Origin: Candidatus Heimdallarchaeota archaeon | GTDB taxonomy: Archaea > Asgardarchaeota > Heimdallarchaeia > Heimdallarchaeales > Heimdallarchaeaceae | DNA: 11,650 bases | Assembly: GCA_016839875.1 (NCBI GenBank) | Contig: JAEOTK010000231.1 | Span: 1 to 11,650 of the forward strand | Reading direction: 5' to 3' | In this document: positions 6,286 to 11,650 of the stretch, piece after piece | Layout: every line of letters starts with the position of its first letter | How positions within the stretch are numbered: the first letter of the stretch is position 1 | Notes under the pieces: model-generated | What the model was told of the DNA's origin: nothing | The model's input: the letters and a program-made list of their open reading frames with translations, nothing else | Databases searched by the model: none | Translations under genes and position numbers: made by a program

Positions 6286-7272
6286 ATGACACTTAAAGAA
6301 CTACTAGATATGGACTTGAAGTTCTTATTAGTTGGAGGAAAAGGAGGAGTTGGAAAAACAAGTGTGGCTTCAGCTTTAGCTATTTCTCTGGCAGAAAAAG
6401 GAAGAAGAGTACTAATTATCTCAACAGATCCAGCGCATAGTGTTTCTGATTCCTTTGACAAGGATTTTTCATCAGGTGAAGTTACTAAAGTGAAAGGAGT
6501 TAAGGGAGATTTATACGCTCTAGAGATAAATCCAGAAGCAGCAGGAGAGGAAATCTCAAAAGCGATTGGGCAACCAGTTGGATCAGATGATTTCTCTCGA
6601 ATTGCAGGAATGGCAGGAGGAATGTCAGGTATGGAAGAACTGCAAGGTTTTGGCGAGGATATGCAATCAATGCCACCTCCAGGGATGGATGAAGCACTTT
6701 CTTTTGCAAAAATTCTTGAATATGCTGAAGATGATTTTTATGATACTGTTGTTTTGGATACTGCACCAACAGGTCATACTTTGAGATTACTCAATATACC
6801 TGAATTCTTAGATTCTTTTCTTGGTAGAATGCTCAGAATGAAGACATTTATTTCAAATGCTATGACTATGGTTAAATCATTATTCGGAGGAAATCAAGAC
6901 AAAGACAGAACTGTAGAAACTCTTGAAGCAATGAAAGAGAAAGTTATCATTGCTAGAGATCAATTGATGGATCCAGATAAAACTCAATTTGTAAAAGTGA
7001 TGATCCCTACTATGATGAGTATATTCGAAACAGAAAGATTAGTAGAAGAACTCAATCAGCATCTGATACCTCACAGTTTTGTTGTTGTAAATATGGTTAA
7101 TCCAGATAACAAAGAATGTCAATACTGTTCACACAGACATCAAGAACATATGAAAAACATTGATTACATCAAATCTGCTTTTTCGCTAAATGAAATAACT
7201 TCAGTAGAAGCTTTTGACAGAGAGATCAGAGGATTAAAAATGCTTCAACAATTCGGTGAAATATTGCTTTAA
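6286..7272 (+). CDS. get3: Get3/ArsA-family ATPase (tail-anchored protein targeting)
   Basis: 328 residues. The deviant Walker A 'GGKGGVGKTS' (17-26) is the SIMIBI signature. Switch I 'STDPAHSVSDSF' contains the hydrolysis Asp48. 'PPGMDEALSF' (131-140) matches the Get3 'PGIDEALSF' element. Switch II is 'DTAPTGHTLRLL' (158-169). A CxxC pair, Cys278/Cys281 in 'ECQYCSHRHQEH', corresponds to the zinc site that joins Get3 dimers, and the end 'EIRGLKMLQQFGEIL' is typical. There is a single ATPase domain, so it should act as a homodimer. Methionine-rich hydrophobic stretches (about 104-130 and 181-200) fit the client-binding groove. Arsenite-pump ArsA proteins have two fused halves and no arsenic genes are nearby, so targeting of C-terminal membrane anchors is the better call. 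It has its own TATA box, follows the TRAP-beta-like gene by 70 bases and converges on the gene at 7295. Confidence 0.95.
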   Translation: MTLKELLDMDLKFLLVGGKGGVGKTSVASALAISLAEKGRRVLIISTDPAHSVSDSFDKDFSSGEVTKVKGVKGDLYALEINPEAAGEEISKAIGQPVGSDDFSRIAGMAGGMSGMEELQGFGEDMQSMPPPGMDEALSFAKILEYAEDDFYDTVVLDTAPTGHTLRLLNIPEFLDSFLGRMLRMKTFISNAMTMVKSLFGGNQDKDRTVETLEAMKEKVIIARDQLMDPDKTQFVKVMIPTMMSIFETERLVEELNQHLIPHSFVVVNMVNPDNKECQYCSHRHQEHMKNIDYIKSAFSLNEITSVEAFDREIRGLKMLQQFGEILL

Positions 7273-7294
7273 TTATAAAACAAAGATTCCTTTC

Positions 7295-8131
7295 TTAGAT
7301 GAAAGAGATATCGAAATAATTCCTTCCAAGAAGGAAATAAGTTACAAGTGACTGTGAGGATTCAGTACTTTCAGTTTTATCAAATATTTTTAAAATGCCT
7401 TTCAACTCTCTAGAAAATTCCCAGCTGCTAGAATAGTAAATGTTGCTGATATCTTTTGCTTTTTTCACGATTTCTGCACTATTCTTTACTTCGTTAATTA
7501 GAGTTTTTACATTTCGACTTCTTTTCAATTCTTGCCAGTTGTTGTTGAAGTATTGATACAGAGTATATGGACGAAATGAAGAGGTAACATAGGTTAGAAG
7601 ATTGGAGCTTCTCAGACCTATTGAAGTGAGTTCATCATTTCTAGACATTATGAACGAGTTCAGACGCTTATTCAAATTAATTGCTTCTTTTCTAATTTCA
7701 TTGATATTTTTTGCTCCTGGAACGAATTTAGCTAATTCTTCCACAAACAGACCTGAAGCTGAACCAAATGTTTGTGTATCAACTACGTCTATATTTATCT
7801 CTGAAACTAATTTCTTCGCTACTAATGCATTATCGAATACAGCTGGTGTAACAAGAGAAGAATGGATACTTAACAAAGAATCATGATCTTCAGCTAAGTA
7901 AGTATACAATTCTACAAAATCCTTAATACTTGGAGCATAAATCTTTGCTTTCTTATCTCTTTTTGCTTCAGAAATCAGCTCAGAGGTTTGGATTTTTCTT
8001 ATTGATATTCTTTCGGGTATTTTTTCTCCTTTAGAATCTTCAAGTATATACCCAATTGGAAACACATTATAGGGTACATACAATTCTTGATCAAATTCCC
8101 TTGAGGTATCAATTACAATAGCTGTATTCAT
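7295..8131 (-). CDS. Divergent DegV-like protein lacking ligand-site motifs
   Basis: 278 residues, slightly shorter than the two intact DegV genes in this window. The DegV outline is recognisable: 'AIVIDTSREF' (4-13) for the first strand and nucleophile-like Asp/Ser; 'VFPIGYIL' (23-30); 'IYAPSIKDFVELY' (64-76) where DegV has T-S-Q-P-S; 'LLSIHSSLVTPAVFDNALVA' (86-105) for the Ser-Ser-x-x-Ser-Gly loop; and 'IDVVDTQTFGSASGLFVEEL' (114-133). The central RGGRLSR signature is missing ('TSIGLRSSN' at about 169-177 lies there) and the C-terminal H-T-G-P-G is replaced by 'TYFLLGRNYFDISFI'. The fold is therefore probably kept while fatty acid binding in the standard manner is doubtful. It is the last gene of the aIF1 / zinc-ribbon run (71-base gap) with a possible promoter of its own, and it is convergent with get3. 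Confidence 0.7.
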   Translation of the reverse strand: MNTAIVIDTSREFDQELYVPYNVFPIGYILEDSKGEKIPERISIRKIQTSELISEAKRDKKAKIYAPSIKDFVELYTYLAEDHDSLLSIHSSLVTPAVFDNALVAKKLVSEINIDVVDTQTFGSASGLFVEELAKFVPGAKNINEIRKEAINLNKRLNSFIMSRNDELTSIGLRSSNLLTYVTSSFRPYTLYQYFNNNWQELKRSRNVKTLINEVKNSAEIVKKAKDISNIYYSSSWEFSRELKGILKIFDKTESTESSQSLVTYFLLGRNYFDISFI

Positions 8132-8160
8132 GAGTATAAAATCTAATTGAGTAGGTATTA

Positions 8161-8170
8161 GATAAATATT
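8161..8170 (-). promoter_or_regulatory. Possible TATA box of the divergent DegV-like gene
   Basis: Minus-strand AATATTTATC is centred about 35 bases before the ATG at 8131, giving a predicted leader of about 9 bases. It lies in the 71-base gap after the zinc-ribbon gene, so the DegV-like gene may be transcribed separately. Confidence 0.38.
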
Positions 8171-8202
8171 CTTATTTGTTGAAATTTCATTTCTTACTTG
8201 GT

Positions 8203-8445
8203 TTACTGGGCTTCCTTGTGTTTTTCATAGTCTTCTATCGAAACTTCTATGGTTATTGAACCTTTCCAGCCACATTCAGGATTTAAACATTTATGAAATG
8301 GATGGAAGACAGTAGATTTGTTTTCAGTTTTTGAAAAACAGACCGGACATACAACGATAGAATCACGAATCGACCTTCTTCTAATTTTAGGTTGAATTTC
8401 GTCCTCTGGAAGGTTAACTTCCTCTTCTTTAGTAATATAGTTCAC
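8203..8445 (-). CDS. Small zinc-ribbon protein in operon with aIF1
   Basis: 80 residues starting with GTG, 3 bases after the aIF1 stop, so translation is probably coupled. The N-terminus (1-20) is acidic, then a basic patch 'KIRRRSIRD' (20-28) leads into a zinc ribbon: Cys33 and Cys36 in 'VVCPVCFSK' and Cys53 and Cys58 in 'HKCLNPECGW', followed by beta strands 'GSITIEVSI' and a charged helical tail. Four Cys in C-x2-C and C-x4-C pairs are enough for one zinc ion; His48 and His51 lie close by. Such ribbons bind nucleic acid or protein. The pairing with an initiation factor suggests a translation or transcription role, but no family can be named from the sequence. Confidence 0.8.
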   Translation of the reverse strand: MNYITKEEEVNLPEDEIQPKIRRRSIRDSIVVCPVCFSKTENKSTVFHPFHKCLNPECGWKGSITIEVSIEDYEKHKEAQ

Positions 8446-8448
8446 CTT

Positions 8449-8766
8449 TTAGAATTGAACCTCAATGTTCGAAGATGGAAATCCAAAAGATTCAAGTAAT
8501 TCTTTTATTTTAATTCGATGATCTCCTTGAAGTTCGATTCTTCCTTCTTTGTAAGTTCCACCACAAGCAAGTTTCGATTTTAATTTCTTAGCAAGTGAAC
8601 CCAAATCAACTTCAGCTGGATCAATACCGGTCACAAGAGTATAGTGCTTACCATATCTTCGCCTTTCCACAAAAACTCTGATTATTTGTTCTTCCTTAGC
8701 TATTTCTTCACAAACACATAGATCTTTAGGTAATCCACAAACCATGCATAATTCGCTTTCAGACAC
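8449..8766 (-). CDS. sui1: Translation initiation factor aIF1 (SUI1 family)
   Basis: 105 residues. The SUI1/eIF1 fold is clear: strand 'IIRVFVERRRYGKHYTLVTGID' region (28-49) including the basic loop that approaches the P-site decoding region, helix 'DLGSLAKKLKSKLACGG' (54-70), the hallmark 'GRIELQGDHR' (75-84), helix 'IKELLESFGFP' (87-97) and the closing strand 'IEVQF'. It acts on the small ribosomal subunit in start-codon selection. The N-terminus carries 'CMVCGLPKDLCVC' (Cys7, 10, 17, 19), a putative zinc knuckle seen in archaeal members but absent from the folded core of eukaryotic eIF1. The start is GTG at 8766, fixed by the TATA box exactly 26 bases upstream, so the message should be leaderless. 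It is the first gene of a run with the zinc-ribbon protein. Confidence 0.95.
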   Translation of the reverse strand: MSESELCMVCGLPKDLCVCEEIAKEEQIIRVFVERRRYGKHYTLVTGIDPAEVDLGSLAKKLKSKLACGGTYKEGRIELQGDHRIKIKELLESFGFPSSNIEVQF

Positions 8767-8786
8767 AATGTTAACAACGTATGAGC

Positions 8787-8796
8787 ATATTTATAT
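8787..8796 (-). promoter_or_regulatory. TATA box of the aIF1 operon
   Basis: Minus-strand ATATAAATAT is centred 26 bases before the GTG at 8766, the ideal distance for transcription starting on the first base of the codon. This is the cleanest case in the window for a leaderless GTG-initiated mRNA. Confidence 0.7.
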
Positions 8797-8843
8797 TTTT
8801 TCATTTAAACTTGAATACTTTCTTTGCTACATTCATGGAATGA

Positions 8844-8854
8844 TTTAAATTAAT
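8844..8854 (+). promoter_or_regulatory. TATA box of the radical SAM gene
   Basis: ATTTAAATTA (exact edge uncertain by a base or two) is centred about 24-26 bases before the GTG at 8872, again giving a leaderless message. It is divergent from the aIF1 promoter, with both boxes inside the 105-base gap. Confidence 0.55.
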
Positions 8855-8871
8855 TTGAAAGAAGTAAGCTT

Positions 8872-10473
8872 GTGAATATCTTAATCGTGGATGCTTTAGC
8901 ATCAAATGAAGGTAGAAGGAAGTTTTCTAGGGATGCTATAGGAGTAGGTCCGCGATTAATAGCTGGTATATGCCAACAAAATAATATTTTTTCCAAAATT
9001 ATTCGAGCAGAGGATTTGCTAGAAAATAAAACTAATTTCAATGATTTTGATATCTTTCTAATTAGTGCTATGACTGTTGATAGGATAGCAGTTGAACGAG
9101 TTATACAGAAGATTAGAAAAGAGAATAAAGATTCTATTATTGTTCTTGGAGGTCCTATTCTTTCAGATAAAAATATACCACTAGAAGTAAATGCTGATAT
9201 CGGAGTTGTAGGTGAAGGCGAACTTATTCTGGATGAACTTCTGAAAAACGATTTTTCTCTCGATTCTTCTGAAGAAAATTATCCACTAGATTTCGAAATA
9301 GAACAAATAGGTTCGTCAAAAATTATAACTCAAAGACAAGTTTCAACTCAAACTATCTTCGAATTATTTCATCCATCAACTGAACATATTAAGGATTATC
9401 CTGACTACTGGTTCTCTAAAGTATACGTTGAAACCATCAGAGGTTGTTCAAATCACTATAGAGGAGATATAGTAAAAGAAAAAGGTGGATGCTCTGACTG
9501 CAGTAATTGTAGCGATCCTGAAACAATAATCAATGGTGATTGCCCTGAAGACATTCCTCCTGGTTGTGGATTTTGTTCAGTACCTTCAACCTTTGGAGCA
9601 CCAAAAAGTCGTGATATAGATTTGATTGTTGATGAGGTTAAAAATCTACTTTCTGAAGGTGTTCGAAGAGTTGTATTGTCAGCTCCAGGTTTTCTAGATT
9701 TCAAACGCAATCTGAAAGATGAACAATTATTTTCCCCAATTAATCCACCACCAAACATTGAGAGTATTCAAGAGTTATTATCGAGACTAGTAGAAATTCG
9801 CGATAATCAAAAACATAGATGCAGTATATCAATAGAGAATGTTAAACCATCATTAGTCAACGAAGAAGTATCTAAGGTTTTAGGAAATTATTTACCAGAG
9901 ACATCTATTAGCATTGGATGTGAAACTTTCGATGAGAATCATAGCAGACAAATAGGCAGACCTTCATCTCCTCTAAAAGCTATTGAAGCAGCTAGGATGC
10001 TATCCAATAATGGTCTTCTTCCACAAATTTATCTCATTCATTCATTACCAGGAGAAACAGTTCAATCACTTGATTTTACCAGTACGATGATAGAAAATGA
10101 ACTGAGTGATTTTGTTGAAAAAATAACTGTCTATAAGTACCTTCCATTACCTAACTCTCCTTTTACAAAAACGCAAGCAACCTTACCTCATGAAAGACAT
10201 ATGCTGAAGCTTCAACGAGAAAAACTGAAACACACTATAATTAACTTTAACTTCAACAAAAAGCAATCTTTGATTGGTTCATCTATAATTTCTATTGTTG
10301 CAGAAAGAGATAGAGTAAGAGAGAATACTTTCATCTGTTATCCGATTTACAGTGGTCCAGCAATAAGCATTGAATCCGATGAAGATATTGTTGGGAAATT
10401 AGTGCAAATAAGAATCTCAAGAGCAATAAGTGACAAATTGATTTTCGGAGAAATAACAAAAATAATAGATTAA
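8872..10473 (+). CDS. B12-binding-type/radical SAM/TRAM domain enzyme with Cys-rich insertion
   Basis: 533 residues, GTG start supported by the TATA box. Residues 1-125 form a Rossmann-like cobalamin-binding-type domain ('VLGGP' 91-95, 'GVVGEGE' 111-117) without the D-x-H-x-x-G motif, so any cobalamin would not be His-ligated. Residues 185-440 are the radical SAM barrel: Cys192 in 'ETIRGC' and the pair Cys232/Cys235 in 'GCGFCSVP' should hold the 4Fe-4S cluster, with four more Cys (207, 210, 213, 224) in a roughly 40-residue insertion between them. Later motifs are 'SISIGCETFDENHSRQIGRP' and 'HSLPGET'. Residues 455-530 look like a TRAM RNA-binding domain. The architecture recalls MiaB/RimO methylthiotransferases, but the N-terminal domain lacks their three Cys. 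It is closer to archaeal B12-binding/radical SAM proteins of the MJ0865/MJ1487 kind. The substrate is probably RNA, by inference from TRAM. Confidence 0.88.
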   Translation: MNILIVDALASNEGRRKFSRDAIGVGPRLIAGICQQNNIFSKIIRAEDLLENKTNFNDFDIFLISAMTVDRIAVERVIQKIRKENKDSIIVLGGPILSDKNIPLEVNADIGVVGEGELILDELLKNDFSLDSSEENYPLDFEIEQIGSSKIITQRQVSTQTIFELFHPSTEHIKDYPDYWFSKVYVETIRGCSNHYRGDIVKEKGGCSDCSNCSDPETIINGDCPEDIPPGCGFCSVPSTFGAPKSRDIDLIVDEVKNLLSEGVRRVVLSAPGFLDFKRNLKDEQLFSPINPPPNIESIQELLSRLVEIRDNQKHRCSISIENVKPSLVNEEVSKVLGNYLPETSISIGCETFDENHSRQIGRPSSPLKAIEAARMLSNNGLLPQIYLIHSLPGETVQSLDFTSTMIENELSDFVEKITVYKYLPLPNSPFTKTQATLPHERHMLKLQREKLKHTIINFNFNKKQSLIGSSIISIVAERDRVRENTFICYPIYSGPAISIESDEDIVGKLVQIRISRAISDKLIFGEITKIID

Positions 10474-10541
10474 GAGAAAGAAATCCACTCTCCAAAAAGT
10501 ATTTATTCAAATTTTAGTATCACTTAATAGTTAACTTTTAG

Positions 10542-10559
10542 ATGATTAAAATGATTAAA
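10542..10559 (+). repeat. Tandem 9-base repeat at the start of the beta-helix gene
   Basis: ATGATTAAA is present twice in tandem, in frame, followed by two further in-frame ATGs at 10560 and 10569. Gain or loss of a unit keeps the frame and only lengthens or shortens the basic end of the signal peptide, so it may vary between strains. It also makes the true start impossible to fix by eye. Confidence 0.8.
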
Positions 10560-11650
10560 ATGAAAACAATGAGAAAGAACATAATTGTTCCTTCTCTAAT
10601 AAGCATGTTATTTCTTCTCTCAATTCTATCTTCTATTAATCCAACAATAGTTTCATTCAATGATGAATCTTCTTCCCCGAAGACAATTTCAGGTTACACA
10701 CCCCACGTTCCAATATTGATTGAGTATTCTTCGAATTTCACAGACTATGGTTTTCTAGGAGCTGGGATACCAAGTGATCCTTATCTTATAGCTAATCTGA
10801 GTATAACTAGCGGCGCAGCTTATAGTATCAAAATTGTTAGTATGACTGATTCATTTATTATTGAGAACTGCTATACGGAAGGCTCTAATTTTGGTATCGA
10901 ACTAGAAGACTGTTCAGGAGATATTGTTAGAAACAACAGCAATAACAATCACGGTATGGTTGGAATATATCTGTTACATTGTGATGGTTACCAAATATTA
11001 AACAACACTGTCAGTGGTTGCGAAAATGGTATATTCTTTGATAATTGTGCAAATACTGTTGTTCAAGATAACATCTGTACAAACAACATGTATGGTATAT
11101 ACTCCTGGTCATCTAATGCCAGCGACATAAGTAATAATACTTGTCAAGACAATCAAGTAGGCATATTTGCAGGCACAGAATATCCTATAACAATCAGCAA
11201 GAATAAAATGATAAATAATGGATTGTACGTGGACTTCGAATCAATAGATGATTACTCAAATTTAATATTCTCTGATAATACAGCAAATGGATTACCAATT
11301 AGTATATTATTTAATGAAATTGGTTCATCATTTTATACTCCTAGTTATGGACAAATTATACTCCTAAATTGTTCGGGTGTAACTGTTGAAGAATCCGCCC
11401 CTCTTTTACCAATGATCCAATATGGTTGTCATCTTTTCTTTAGTAATAGCTGTACAGTAAAGTATACAACGCAAAATAACAATTTCTATAATATATTAGC
11501 TTATTATTCGCCAGATACGAATATTACTGGAAATAATTGTGTAAACGAATATTTTGCACTAGATGAACTAAATAAACAAGGTGCTGCAATATATGCTAAG
11601 TATTCAAATAATACATTTATCAAAGATAATGTAGGTGAAAATACTGGTCA
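10542..11650 (+). CDS. Secreted NosD-like right-handed beta-helix protein, 3'-truncated by the window edge
   Basis: Open from ATG 10542 to the window end (369 codons, no stop). The start is ambiguous: in-frame ATGs occur at 10542, 10551, 10560 and 10569. A basic N-terminus and hydrophobic segment (about 13-38) form a signal peptide. From residue 100 onward come parallel beta-helix repeats of about 22-24 residues with Asn-rich turns, such as 'NNTVSGCENGIFFDNC', 'DNICTNNMYGIYSWS' and 'NNTCQDNQVGIFAG'. The segment 'NGLPISILFNEIGSS...GQIILLNCSGVTVE' matches the strand pattern that recurs in archaeal NosD-type surface proteins. It is probably a cell-surface or secreted adhesin, or carbohydrate-binding or -cleaving protein; catalytic residues, if any, lie beyond the window. 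Eleven Cys are visible, several in register (110, 124, 147, 160, 169, 179, 201). A TATA-like TATTTATTC lies near 10500-10508. Confidence 0.87.
   Translation, partial: MIKMIKMKTMRKNIIVPSLISMLFLLSILSSINPTIVSFNDESSSPKTISGYTPHVPILIEYSSNFTDYGFLGAGIPSDPYLIANLSITSGAAYSIKIVSMTDSFIIENCYTEGSNFGIELEDCSGDIVRNNSNNNHGMVGIYLLHCDGYQILNNTVSGCENGIFFDNCANTVVQDNICTNNMYGIYSWSSNASDISNNTCQDNQVGIFAGTEYPITISKNKMINNGLYVDFESIDDYSNLIFSDNTANGLPISILFNEIGSSFYTPSYGQIILLNCSGVTVEESAPLLPMIQYGCHLFFSNSCTVKYTTQNNNFYNILAYYSPDTNITGNNCVNEYFALDELNKQGAAIYAKYSNNTFIKDNVGENTG

Noticed and set aside
6500..6784. Overlapping open frames on both strands inside get3
   Set aside because: The get3 frame has every family motif through this region; the other frames are low-complexity by-products of it.
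6286..7272. Arsenite-pump ATPase ArsA as the primary call
   Set aside because: It has only one ATPase half, carries the Get3 CxxC motif, and has no arsenic-resistance genes nearby.
9456..9758. Minus-strand 100-codon open frame inside the radical SAM gene
   Set aside because: It is antisense to the conserved Cys-rich and barrel region, with no promoter or recognisable protein pattern.
1..11650. CRISPR arrays, insertion sequences, tRNA genes or a defence island
   Set aside because: No regularly spaced repeats, transposase motifs, terminal inverted repeats, tRNA cloverleaf or nuclease/toxin genes were seen on either strand.

Overview
The window (about one third GC) is archaeal. Evidence: several genes have a TATA-like box about 26-30 bases before the start codon and almost no leader. 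There is an aIF1/SUI1 gene, a Get3/ArsA ATPase with a CxxC motif, a radical SAM protein with a TRAM domain, a NosD-type beta-helix surface protein, and what reads as a box C/D guide RNA. An Asgard archaeon is my best guess, from the eukaryote-like trafficking genes (Get3, a TRAP-beta-like membrane protein) and the AT-rich, Asn-rich surface proteins. That placement is inference; no rRNA or ribosomal protein is present to settle it.

Layout. 1-780 (+): the 3' part of a helical, TPR-like protein. 826-905 (+): a box C/D sRNA with a 12-bp terminal stem, a kink-turn, and a guide complementary to the universal 16S rRNA decoding-site sequence, predicted to direct 2'-O-methylation of C1402 (E. coli numbering). 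920-5273 (-): a run of four genes: two full-length DegV proteins, a HAD phosphatase and a membrane-anchored TIM-barrel glycosidase-like protein. 5430-7272 (+): a single-pass TRAP-beta-like secretory protein, then Get3. 7295-8766 (-): aIF1/SUI1, a zinc-ribbon protein 3 bases downstream, then a third, motif-degenerate DegV-like protein. 8872-10473 (+): B12-type/radical SAM/TRAM enzyme with a Cys-rich insertion. 10542-11650 (+): N-terminal part of a secreted beta-helix protein running off the window.

Themes. Three DegV-fold genes within 4.8 kb, with no fatty acid kinase (FakA) in view, suggest acyl-chain binding or transport, possibly linked to the HAD phosphatase. Get3 beside a TRAP-beta-like protein suggests membrane-protein targeting and translocation. 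The guide RNA, aIF1 and possibly the radical SAM-TRAM enzyme concern rRNA/tRNA and initiation.

No gene-free stretch exceeds 300 bases. The gaps are 781-919 (sRNA), 5274-5429 (divergent promoters), 8767-8871 (divergent promoters) and short operon spacers. No tRNA, rRNA, CRISPR array, insertion sequence or attachment site was seen.
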